Below, piece after piece: positions 25,826-33,360 of a DNA stretch of 64,000 bases. This DNA comes from CAZJBS01 sp964544475. GTDB lineage: Bacteria > CLD3 > SB21. The position numbers were made by a program, and so were the translations under genes. Numbering within the stretch: the stretch's first letter is position 1; each line of letters begins with the position of its first letter. The notes under the pieces were generated by a model that saw nothing but the letters and a program-made list of their open reading frames with translations, had not been told where the DNA came from and ran no database searches. The stretch spans positions 12,510-76,509 of the forward strand of contig CAZJBS010000016.1 of assembly GCA_964544475.1 (NCBI GenBank), read 5' to 3'.

Positions 25826-27334
25826 ATGCGCACTCTTATTTTCATATCTCTGATCAGCCTGACCCGGCCGCTCGCCGCCATGCCGGACGTGGAGACCGAC
25901 GCGGTCGTCGTACGAGGCGTCGAATTTATGTACAATCTCGATTTCGTACAAGCCGACAGCCGGTTCGATTCCGTCATCGCGCAACGGCCCCATCACCCGC
26001 AGGGTTATTTTTTCAAAGGCGGTTCGATGTTCTACCAGATTATTTCAGGACATCGGGCGGGCCTGCCGGAGCAGAATTTCGTATCCTGGAATGACCGGGC
26101 TCTGGAGGTGGCGGATGAATACGAAAGAGTCACCAATCACGCCGTTGAAGCGGATTTCTACCGCGGAGCGATTTACGGCAACCTGGGGCGCTACTACGCG
26201 GTTAATGGGGAATGGACCAAGGCGTTCTATTACACGCGCAAGGCGAAGAACCTGCACGAAGACGTCATTGAGAAAGACAGCGCTTATTTCGATGCGTATC
26301 TCGGCCCGGGAGTCTACTACTATTACGCGGCCCAATTGCCGAGGGCCGTGGATATGCTCGCCAGTCTGTTGGGTTTGTCGGGCGATCGGGCCAGAGGTAT
26401 TTCGATGCTGGAAAAGGCGTACCGCGGCGGACGTCTCGGACAACTCGAAGCGCAATTCATGCTGGCCGGTGTGTATATCGAAGAGGGCCGGTATGAAGAC
26501 GCCGCGGCGCTGTATGAAAATTTGTGCCGGCGTTTTCCGAAAAACCCGTATCTTTCCAACCAACTCGGTCTCGCCAAATATCTGCTGGACGCCTTCGACG
26601 ATTCGGAAACGCTGTTCGGATCGGCCTTAAAAACCACGTCCGGCTATCCGCGTGCGGAGATGTTCGCCGCGTATTACCTTGGCCGAATCCTCAAATTGCA
26701 CAAACGGTTTGGTGAAGCGGAATCCATGTTCCGGACCGCCGTTTCCAAAGCGCAAGGCCAGGTGTTGTTCAGGAGTATCGATGGCTGGGTGCCGGCGGCC
26801 GCATGGTATCATGCCGGTGAATCCGCCGAACTCGACGGGAGGCGGGACAATGCCGTATCGCATTTCGAACGGTCCCGCGATGAACCATACGCAACACGGG
26901 CCATCATTCAGGCCGCAAAGAATCGATTGAAATACCCGATCTCACCGTTCGAAATGCGCGTGGTGCGTGCCAGGCACGATGTCATTCTTCATTGGCCGGC
27001 AGACTCCATGGCGGCGCTGCTGCCGGAGGCTTTGGCCGACAGGAGCCTGCGGAAGTACCTTGCTCAGATCCGATTTTATCTCGGTCAAGCGGCCATGCAT
27101 CAAAACAAATACGCGGCGGCTTCAGGGTATTTCCAGGAGGCGATGGATTCACCGGACAATGACCTGCCGTGGTTGATACCGCACGCCTGTTACTACCTGG
27201 CCATGGCCGAGTACCGACTCGGACACAAAATCGTGGCGACCGTTTCATTGCAGAAAGCCCTGGAAAAAGACGATTATCAGGAAGAATGGCGCATACGTTA
27301 TTTGTCGAAACAATTGTTGAAACAACTGGAGTGA
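25826..27334 (+). CDS. Exported tetratricopeptide-repeat protein
   Basis: A 502-residue protein with a signal peptide (about residues 1-19, ending PLAAM) and about ten TPR-like helical pairs spread over the rest, for example 'ALYENLCRRFPKNPYLSNQLGLAKY' and 'YLGRILKLHKRFGEAESMFRTA'. TPR arrays mediate protein contacts. It begins 2 nt after the Omp85 stop, so it is likely a periplasmic partner of that assembly protein, an inference from position. The frame stays open upstream inside the Omp85 gene, but the signal peptide and junction favour 25826. No terminator is seen in the 30 nt before the convergent phosphatase gene. Confidence 0.8.
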   Translation: MRTLIFISLISLTRPLAAMPDVETDAVVVRGVEFMYNLDFVQADSRFDSVIAQRPHHPQGYFFKGGSMFYQIISGHRAGLPEQNFVSWNDRALEVADEYERVTNHAVEADFYRGAIYGNLGRYYAVNGEWTKAFYYTRKAKNLHEDVIEKDSAYFDAYLGPGVYYYYAAQLPRAVDMLASLLGLSGDRARGISMLEKAYRGGRLGQLEAQFMLAGVYIEEGRYEDAAALYENLCRRFPKNPYLSNQLGLAKYLLDAFDDSETLFGSALKTTSGYPRAEMFAAYYLGRILKLHKRFGEAESMFRTAVSKAQGQVLFRSIDGWVPAAAWYHAGESAELDGRRDNAVSHFERSRDEPYATRAIIQAAKNRLKYPISPFEMRVVRARHDVILHWPADSMAALLPEALADRSLRKYLAQIRFYLGQAAMHQNKYAAASGYFQEAMDSPDNDLPWLIPHACYYLAMAEYRLGHKIVATVSLQKALEKDDYQEEWRIRYLSKQLLKQLE

Positions 27335-27364
27335 CAAGCGCGATCCGGCGGCCTGTCCGACGAT

Positions 27365-28789
27365 TCACGGCTCCCCGACAAACGTCCTTCCGTCAATACC
27401 CTCCGGAATCGATTTCCCAAGGCAACTCAGTATGGACGGAAACACATCCACACTTCGAACCCTGGAACGCGCCATCGGCAGACTGATGCCGAACGGCGTC
27501 ATCATATGATCGCGTCGCAAGGATCCGTGGGACGACTTGTGCTCCGGACTTTCCCATTTCTTGCGCAGGTCGTGCCCCGGTTCGGCGGACAGCAACAGGT
27601 CCCCACATCGCCGCGAGCGGAAAATTTGCACGATCTGAACCAGGCCGTCCGGGTATTCGGATCCCCATGTGGCATCCAGCGCTTCTTCGAAACTCATTTT
27701 CTCCGGCAACCGGCCCAACCCGAGCGGATCACCGGACAATCCTTGGTATTCGATCAGGCCGGCGGCTTCGCGAACTCTGGCCGTACCCTGCCGGCTGTCC
27801 ACATGAATCCACCCATGGTCCATTCTCGATAACGCCAGATCGACCGATGGATGTTTGACAAACGTATCGAGCAAGCCCGGCCGGATCCGCAACACGTCTT
27901 CGCGCCGGCATGGTCGGCGCCAGTCTCCGTTTTTGAAATAAATGTGAATCATGCCATTTCCGGACGCGTGGGCCGACGCCTCCGGGTTTTTCCGCCACAC
28001 GTTCGTGTAATACAATGTTTTGATGCCGAGTTCCTCCTCCATATAGACCGGCACGTCAAAGTGGGTATGGGTCGGCGACAGACCATGATCGCTGCACAGG
28101 GCCAGGACCGTTTCTTCATATCGTCCGTTTTGACGAAGTCTCCCGGCCACTCTTCCCACGGCTTCATCCACTTTCTCATACGCCGCCATGGTTCGTTCGT
28201 GGCGTGGGTGCGTGTTGTGGCTGATACCGTCGATGCCCGGCAAGGCCAGAAAATAGAAAGGCGAAGGCTTGTCGAGCGCATGGAGCAACAGCCGTATGCC
28301 GGATTCGTCGAGCGGTTCGTATCGCCCGGTCGCGTGGGCCCGGCTGATCATCCAGGCTTTCCGCCATGCGCCGCGGTTGCGGCCTCTTGCAATACCCTTC
28401 GTGATCGGGCCAAAAACATTGATGGCGTTTCCGGCCAACTCAAAGATGGTCCGGACGTCCGGCCGGATATCACGATTCATGAAAACAGATTCCTGCCCGC
28501 AATAACTCCGGAATCGATGCGGATGCCAGAAGTATTTTTCGGCAAAGGCCCGCTTGTCAAACCAGCGGATGCCGGGCACATCGGCCGTACCTGGAAAACA
28601 CCCCGTGAGGAACGGCAGGTAGGCCGGTCCCGTCGTCGAAGTAAATACGGTCGTCATTCGTGAATACGAGCCGCGGTCCGTTATGTGTTCCCGGATATTC
28701 GGAAGTCGACCGGATTCCAGAAGTTGCTCCAATACATCGTAGCGAGCGCCATCGGCGAGAATCAGGATGAAGGATCGGAAAGAAGTCAT
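27365..28789 (-). CDS. Alkaline phosphatase superfamily (type I phosphodiesterase/nucleotide pyrophosphatase-like) protein
   Basis: A 474-residue metal-dependent hydrolase. Two-zinc ligands are visible in the family order: Asp13 in ILADGARYD, the probable nucleophile Thr in the TSTTGPAYLPFLTG segment, Asp and His in PGIDGISHN, Asp-His in CSDHGLS and a late His near the C-terminus (EHKSSHGSLRRDHMM). There is no signal peptide, so it is probably cytoplasmic, which is unusual for secreted members but common for phosphoglycerate-mutase-like and type I phosphodiesterase groups. The substrate cannot be told. A promoter lies upstream at 28858-28886. Confidence 0.85.
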   Translation of the reverse strand: MTSFRSFILILADGARYDVLEQLLESGRLPNIREHITDRGSYSRMTTVFTSTTGPAYLPFLTGCFPGTADVPGIRWFDKRAFAEKYFWHPHRFRSYCGQESVFMNRDIRPDVRTIFELAGNAINVFGPITKGIARGRNRGAWRKAWMISRAHATGRYEPLDESGIRLLLHALDKPSPFYFLALPGIDGISHNTHPRHERTMAAYEKVDEAVGRVAGRLRQNGRYEETVLALCSDHGLSPTHTHFDVPVYMEEELGIKTLYYTNVWRKNPEASAHASGNGMIHIYFKNGDWRRPCRREDVLRIRPGLLDTFVKHPSVDLALSRMDHGWIHVDSRQGTARVREAAGLIEYQGLSGDPLGLGRLPEKMSFEEALDATWGSEYPDGLVQIVQIFRSRRCGDLLLSAEPGHDLRKKWESPEHKSSHGSLRRDHMMTPFGISLPMARSRVRSVDVFPSILSCLGKSIPEGIDGRTFVGEP

Positions 28790-28857
28790 ACGAAGTTACG
28801 TCGCGTTCGTTAGAAAAAGTAATCCAGCCATCGCGGGCCGTTTTTCATGCCGGCGGA

Positions 28858-28886
28858 AAGATAGAGATTACCGGAGAAACGAACAA
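28858..28886 (-). promoter_or_regulatory. Promoter of the phosphatase-superfamily gene
   Basis: On the - strand TTGTTC (28886-28881), 17-nt spacer, TATCTT (28863-28858). Confidence 0.5.
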
Positions 28887-29066
28887 CATCAATAAGCACG
28901 TCATCACCGGCTGTTTTGCACGTTCCATTACCGGCCCATCATGAGACACCCGCCAGATATTGAAACAACCCCAGGCTATCTGAAACGATCAGTTCATCCG
29001 GTCTATACTGGTATTAAATATTAATAATTAATGACTTAACTCAAAATATTCGAATTGGCATGGAGT

Positions 29067-29095
29067 TTGACATTATTAGGATGCGAAAGTAAACA
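29067..29095 (+). promoter_or_regulatory. Promoter of the two small genes at 29177-29574
   Basis: TTGACA (29067-29072), 17-nt spacer, TAAACA (29090-29095). Confidence 0.5.
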
Positions 29096-29176
29096 AACAA
29101 CTAAACAATGTATGAAATGCAGCCCGTTTACAACGTCATGTTGCACGAAACCAAACAAACGCTCACTGAGGCCACA

Positions 29177-29362
29177 ATGAAAAGCCGCTTCCTCCTCCGA
29201 CTGATCGGACTCCTGCTGATGGTCGTTGATATCGCGGCCATTACCTACGTCTACTATGTGCCGAGTGTTTTGACCGGCTCCCTCGGTGTGATGTTCCCGG
29301 TGGGGCTCTTCATCATACTGCTGATGGCCTTCTATTTTCTCATCATGAGTACCAAACACTAG
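29177..29362 (+). CDS. Small two-helix membrane protein
   Basis: A 61-residue protein with two hydrophobic helices (about residues 5-28 and 33-56) and a short charged tail. No family recognised. The ATG at 29177 is chosen for the GAGG upstream and the clean start of the first helix; an earlier in-frame ATG at 29108 would lie only a few bases after the predicted transcription start. It is followed after 2 nt by another small gene, so the two form a mini-operon with its own promoter. Confidence 0.6.
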   Translation: MKSRFLLRLIGLLLMVVDIAAITYVYYVPSVLTGSLGVMFPVGLFIILLMAFYFLIMSTKH

Positions 29363-29364
29363 CC

Positions 29365-29574
29365 ATGAAAACAACAACCGCCCTGCATCGTGTGGTTTAC
29401 GTCGTCGAGACAGCGGATTCAAGAAAGGTTGGAGAAGCGCGGTTCAAGTTGTCCTCGATGAATTACGGTTACGGTAAAAAGGACAACTTCCATTACTGGA
29501 GCGTTCCTTGCGAATCGGGCGATGTCAGTTTCAAGGTCCTGTCGGCCATTTTCGACCGTGTGCAGCGCGTCTGA
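29365..29574 (+). CDS. Small soluble protein of unknown function
   Basis: A 69-residue open frame, basic and rich in beta-strand-forming residues (HRVVYVVETADSRKVGEARFKL). It is not recognised. Its ATG is 2 nt after the stop of the small membrane protein gene, so it would be read by reinitiation; there is no strong ribosome site of its own. Position between a promoter-bearing small gene and the chemoreceptor promoter supports a real gene but does not prove it. Confidence 0.45.
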   Translation: MKTTTALHRVVYVVETADSRKVGEARFKLSSMNYGYGKKDNFHYWSVPCESGDVSFKVLSAIFDRVQRV

Positions 29575-29587
29575 GAGGGTATTTTTC

Positions 29588-29616
29588 TTGCATAAGCTGT
29601 CTGAATTCTGTACAAT
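29588..29616 (+). promoter_or_regulatory. Promoter of the chemoreceptor-MurE-like pair
   Basis: TTGCAT (29588-29593), 17-nt spacer, TACAAT (29611-29616), close to sigma70 consensus. Confidence 0.6.
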
Positions 29617-29654
29617 CTTTGAGGAATTAACGCCGGACCGAGACCCAAAGATAC

Positions 29655-31505
29655 ATGTTTTCAGTACACGCCTCTCCGGATACCCATCCTGACTGGTTTG
29701 CCGGTCTTTTCAGCAAGTTCCAAGCCCGATACCTGAGTTTCGTTCCGATGTTCATACGCCTCGGTCAGGTAACCGCGTTTGGCCTGGCGGCGCTGCTGGC
29801 AGGATTATGCGACGTGGAAGCGCGCCGTCACGATATTCTCCTGACCGTGGCTTTCAGCGGATTTCTTCTCGTCCAGCCCATCCATTACCTCCTGCACAAG
29901 AAGTGGCTGTCTTTCGTACATCCGGTCATGGAGGACATCCTGATGGAACGTCCGAAAGTGGAGAATGAAAGCAAGGCCATTCTGCAATTGTTGCATTATC
30001 CGTTGTTATCGGCACGATGGAATGCTGTTCTGACCGTGCTTTTCATTCTAACGCCGGGCTGGATAGTCTTGCTGGCCCGCGAGACGCCGATGTCGATTGA
30101 TCATGGCCTGAGCCTGCAGGTGATCATCGTGCTGTCGTTTCTGTATGTGGCTGTGTGGGATTTGCTGCTGACCGAACGTATGGTTGTGCCGGTGCTGCGA
30201 TTCTTGAGTTCCAGACCGGGTCTTGGGCAATTGCCGAACTTTCCTACGATGAAAATCGGATTCAAGGTAACGACCATCATGGGTCTTTTGGCGGTCGTCC
30301 TGATCCTGGCGTTCGCCGTGTGGACCTACTCGGGGGTTGGGACTGAATTGGCCCGGCTGCCAGGAAGAATTTCTTCGATCCACCTGCAGAGTATCTTGAA
30401 CCATCTGCTGGCCGGTTTTTTTACGCTGGCCCTGGTATTGGCGGTTTTGATAGCCGGCCCGCTGTGGTATCTCGCCAAATCGCTCAACGTCCGCGTCGGC
30501 CACCTGCTGTCCCGCGTCACCAATCTTCACGAGGCGGAGAGTTTTGAGTCCCATCACGACGGCCTTCTGCCCGATGAACTGGGCCAACTCAATTTCCGCC
30601 TTCGCAATGCGATGTCCCGGATTCATGACAAGATCAACTATCTCCAGAAGACAGGCAACGATCTCTTCCTGACGACCAAGGTCATTTCGGACATTGCCTC
30701 GGTCCAGAATTCATCGCTGGTTCGCCAATCCACCTCGGTCACACAGACCTCATCCACGCTTGAGGAAATGGCCGTGTCCTCCGGCCAGATTGCCGAAAAC
30801 GCCAATTCGGTGGTGTCGCTGGCCGAGGACACCGAAAAGCACGCCGAGCGCGGTCTTGATATGATGGCCGACACGGTCGCCCGCATTGGCCAGGTGCGTG
30901 AGCACAGCCAGTTGAGTGTATCGGAAATCATCACGTTAAGCGAGCAGATTCAGGAAATTGAACAGGTGCTGAATCTGATCAACTCGATAGCCACGGAGAC
31001 GAATCTGATTGCCTTTAATGCCGCCATCGAAGCGAGCGCGGCCGGCGAATCGGGGCGCCGGTTCAAAGTCGTGGCCAGCGAAGTGAGAGACCTGTCGGAT
31101 CGGGTCACGCGCTCCATCGACACCGTGCAGAATGTCATCAAACGGATTCAGGATGCCACCTCCGATCTGGTCATTCTGGCGCAGGGCAATTCCGAAATGA
31201 TCGAAGAAGGCGTCAACCGTTCGCAGAACACGTACGTATCCTTGAAGGAAATTCTTGAATGGGCCCGTCGTTCGGCGGAAGCCGCCAAGCAGATTTATGT
31301 CGCCATCCAGCAACAGCGGGTCGCCAACAAACAGATCGCCATTTCTTTTTCAGAAATCTCCAACGAAATCCGGGAGTTGGCCATGACGGCGGAAAGTTAT
31401 GGCCAGCACGTTCAGAACTTGAAACGTTTTGCCGGCAACATCGATGCCGTGACGCAGTTCTTCAAACCTTCCCATCCCAATATTCATGAGCCGAAAGATA
31501 GGTGA
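29655..31505 (+). CDS. Methyl-accepting chemotaxis-type protein with a six-helix membrane N-terminus
   Basis: A 616-residue signal transducer. Instead of a periplasmic ligand domain it has about six transmembrane helices (near residues 31-51, 59-80, 119-140, 150-172, 198-222 and 250-277), then a HAMP-like stretch and a long coiled coil (residues ~320-600). The signalling tip reads INSIATETNLIAFNAAIEASAAGESGRRF followed by VVASEVRDLSDR, close to the canonical hairpin but with Ser and Lys substitutions. No CheA, CheW or CheR/B gene is nearby. Sensing is likely within or near the membrane. Its end overlaps the MurE-like gene by 20 nt. The ATG at 29655 follows a promoter; the ribosome site is weak. 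Confidence 0.88.
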   Translation: MFSVHASPDTHPDWFAGLFSKFQARYLSFVPMFIRLGQVTAFGLAALLAGLCDVEARRHDILLTVAFSGFLLVQPIHYLLHKKWLSFVHPVMEDILMERPKVENESKAILQLLHYPLLSARWNAVLTVLFILTPGWIVLLARETPMSIDHGLSLQVIIVLSFLYVAVWDLLLTERMVVPVLRFLSSRPGLGQLPNFPTMKIGFKVTTIMGLLAVVLILAFAVWTYSGVGTELARLPGRISSIHLQSILNHLLAGFFTLALVLAVLIAGPLWYLAKSLNVRVGHLLSRVTNLHEAESFESHHDGLLPDELGQLNFRLRNAMSRIHDKINYLQKTGNDLFLTTKVISDIASVQNSSLVRQSTSVTQTSSTLEEMAVSSGQIAENANSVVSLAEDTEKHAERGLDMMADTVARIGQVREHSQLSVSEIITLSEQIQEIEQVLNLINSIATETNLIAFNAAIEASAAGESGRRFKVVASEVRDLSDRVTRSIDTVQNVIKRIQDATSDLVILAQGNSEMIEEGVNRSQNTYVSLKEILEWARRSAEAAKQIYVAIQQQRVANKQIAISFSEISNEIRELAMTAESYGQHVQNLKRFAGNIDAVTQFFKPSHPNIHEPKDR

Positions 31506-32991
31506 TTTTCCGGATGCCGGCGGTTTGATCGACAGCCGGGCAGGAAATCCTCTGGCCGTCGTTTCGGATATCACATCCGACTCACGTGAGGTGGCTTCCG
31601 GATGGATATTCTTTGCCTTGCGTGGCGAACAGACGGACGGGAACCGCTTTCTGGCGGATGCCTTGCAGCGGGGCGCCACGTGCGTCGTGCATGAGAGCCC
31701 TCTCGCCGGCGATCTCGAGATGGCGTACCCCGGCGCCTGCTTCCTCCAGACTTCACGCATTCACGCCCTGATGGCGTCCATGTCGGCATGGCTGTTTGAC
31801 ACCGAATCCTGTCCGTTGGTCACGATCGGCATCACCGGAACCAATGGGAAAACCACCGTCGCGGCACTGATCAATCATGGACTTCGACAGGCGGGTTTCA
31901 AGACGATCTTCATCGGAACCACCGGACAGGAAGTGGCCGGGCGTTATTACGCGACGGACTACACGACGCCGCCTTCCTATGTGATCCACCGGCTCATGGG
32001 GGAAGGCTTACGGGCGGGCGCCACACACCTGATCATGGAAGTTTCCTCCCACGCCATCAAACTCAAAAGAGTGTGGGGCCTGCTGTTTGATGCCGTCGTT
32101 TTCACCAACCTCACGCATGAACACAAGGAAATCCATCCGGACATGGAGGATTATTTTCGAACGAAGGCAGCGCTTTTCGACATGCTCAAGCCGGACGGTT
32201 GCGGCCTCGTCAACGCCGACGACCCCTACGGGGCGCGTCTGCTGTCCGAACGGCGACGCGCGGGGATCCTGTTGGATTTTGGCAAGCACGCTGTTCATGT
32301 TCGATTGAAATCCTCGCGGATTCAGTACCCGACGGGATCCCAACAGTTGGAACTCGGTATTGGCGGTGAGGATGTGTGGATTGAGTCCCGCCTGCCCGGG
32401 GAATACAACGCTTACAATGTGGCCGCGGCCGCCGGCGTCCTCGTTGCGCTGGGATGGCACGGCCCTGATCTGGCCAAAGTGTGGACTGGTTTTCCCGGCA
32501 TTGAGGGCCGTTTCAACCGTTACCGCGTGGGCGCTTTTGAAGCGGTTATCGACTTTGCGCACACGCCGGATGGATTGTCCAAGGTGTTGGATGCGGCGCG
32601 GGCCATCGTCCCCGTCACGTCACGACTCATCGTGGTTTTCGGATGCCCGGGAAGCCGCGATCCTTCCAAACGCCCCCTGATGGGCGCCATCGCTTCCGGG
32701 AAGGCGGATTGGGTGGTCGTCACCTCGGATGACATCCACTACGAAGAGCCGGAGGCCATCGTGGCAAACATCGTGAATGGGATTGAAAAGGACAATTATG
32801 AAGTTGTGCTGGATCGAAGGGAGGCCATACGGGCGGCATTATCAAAAGCCGGAAACGGTGACGCCGTCATCCTGGCCGGCCGGGGTCACGAGAAATATCA
32901 GTATGTCAGAGACCGGAAGGTCCCGTTTGAAGATGTCAGGGTTCTGATCGAGGAAGCGGAAAAATTGGGACTGTCGGTCATCCGCCAGTAG
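31486..32991 (+). CDS. MurE-like UDP-MurNAc-dipeptide amino-acid ligase with altered specificity motif
   Basis: A 501-residue Mur ligase. The three-domain layout is present: an N-terminal UDP-binding part (DITSDSREV, FFALRGEQTDG), an ATP-binding centre with GITGTNGKTT (residues 115-124), MEVSSHA and the carbamylated lysine (Lys227), and a C-terminal domain with DFAHTPDGL. MurE normally adds meso-diaminopimelate or lysine to the peptidoglycan stem, and the amino acid is chosen by a DNPR motif. Here the aligned residues 415-418 are DDIH. It overlaps the chemoreceptor by 20 nt and is not in a dcw cluster, so it may be a paralogue with another substrate. A plain ATG start is used; the ribosome site is poor. 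Confidence 0.85.
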   Translation: MSRKIGDFPDAGGLIDSRAGNPLAVVSDITSDSREVASGWIFFALRGEQTDGNRFLADALQRGATCVVHESPLAGDLEMAYPGACFLQTSRIHALMASMSAWLFDTESCPLVTIGITGTNGKTTVAALINHGLRQAGFKTIFIGTTGQEVAGRYYATDYTTPPSYVIHRLMGEGLRAGATHLIMEVSSHAIKLKRVWGLLFDAVVFTNLTHEHKEIHPDMEDYFRTKAALFDMLKPDGCGLVNADDPYGARLLSERRRAGILLDFGKHAVHVRLKSSRIQYPTGSQQLELGIGGEDVWIESRLPGEYNAYNVAAAAGVLVALGWHGPDLAKVWTGFPGIEGRFNRYRVGAFEAVIDFAHTPDGLSKVLDAARAIVPVTSRLIVVFGCPGSRDPSKRPLMGAIASGKADWVVVTSDDIHYEEPEAIVANIVNGIEKDNYEVVLDRREAIRAALSKAGNGDAVILAGRGHEKYQYVRDRKVPFEDVRVLIEEAEKLGLSVIRQ

Positions 32992-32994
32992 GTC

Positions 32995-33249
32995 TCAGGC
33001 CATGGCGTTGATGCGCCTGGCGAGGCTGGCCTTGCGATTGGCCGACGTGTTTTTGTGCAGAATACCTTTGATAACCATCTTGTCGAGCAGGCTGGTCAGT
33101 TTTTTGAAATGCTCGCTCGCTTCGGCTTTGGTCTTGGCACCCGTGACGGATTTGGTGGTTTCCTTCAGCAGGCTTTTGTAATGACGGTTCTTGTCATTGT
33201 CGCGCTCATTGCGCCGGACACGCTCTTCCGCCGACTTGTGATTGGGCAT
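32995..33249 (-). CDS. rpsT: 30S ribosomal protein S20
   Basis: An 84-residue, very basic protein of the small ribosomal subunit that binds 16S rRNA. MPNHKSAEERVRRNERDNDKNR at the start, and the GILHKNTSANRKASLARR-type end, are the S20 signature. AGGAG lies 9 nt before the ATG and a near-consensus promoter at 33299-33327. It is convergent with the MurE-like gene: only 3 nt separate the two stop codons, and no terminator is visible. Confidence 0.98.
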   Translation of the reverse strand: MPNHKSAEERVRRNERDNDKNRHYKSLLKETTKSVTGAKTKAEASEHFKKLTSLLDKMVIKGILHKNTSANRKASLARRINAMA

Positions 33250-33298
33250 TCCTGAAACTCCTGTTCTTAATAAGACTTACGTTCCTTTACGGGCGGGC

Positions 33299-33327
33299 AA
33301 TATATAGAACAATAATAGTCTTGTCAA
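33299..33327 (-). promoter_or_regulatory. Strong promoter of rpsT
   Basis: On the - strand TTGACA (33327-33322), 17-nt spacer, TATATT (33304-33299). Confidence 0.75.
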
Positions 33328-33349
33328 ACAAAAAATATAGTAGTAAAGT
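33321..33349 (+). promoter_or_regulatory. Possible + strand promoter overlapping the rpsT promoter
   Basis: TTGTCA (33321-33326), 17-nt spacer, TAAAGT (33344-33349). Its -35 box shares bases with the rpsT -35 box on the other strand; the ATG at 33361 would give a nearly leaderless message. Confidence 0.3.
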
Positions 33350-33360
33350 TGACAAAGCAA

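Larger units (their letters stand above)
28790..29176. other. Divergent intergenic region (387 nt)
   Basis: It contains the - strand promoter at 28858-28886, the + strand promoter at 29067-29095 and an AT-rich run around 29012-29036. No tRNA, repeat or coding sequence recognised. Confidence 0.5.

Noticed and set aside
28790..29176. Search for a tRNA or small mobile element in the long intergenic space
   Set aside because: No cloverleaf, T-loop GGTTCGAATCC-type segment, inverted repeats or transposase fragment seen.
33349..33360. TTG start 12 nt upstream of the LpoA-like ATG
   Set aside because: It has no ribosome site, overlaps a possible -10 box, and the ATG already gives a good signal peptide.
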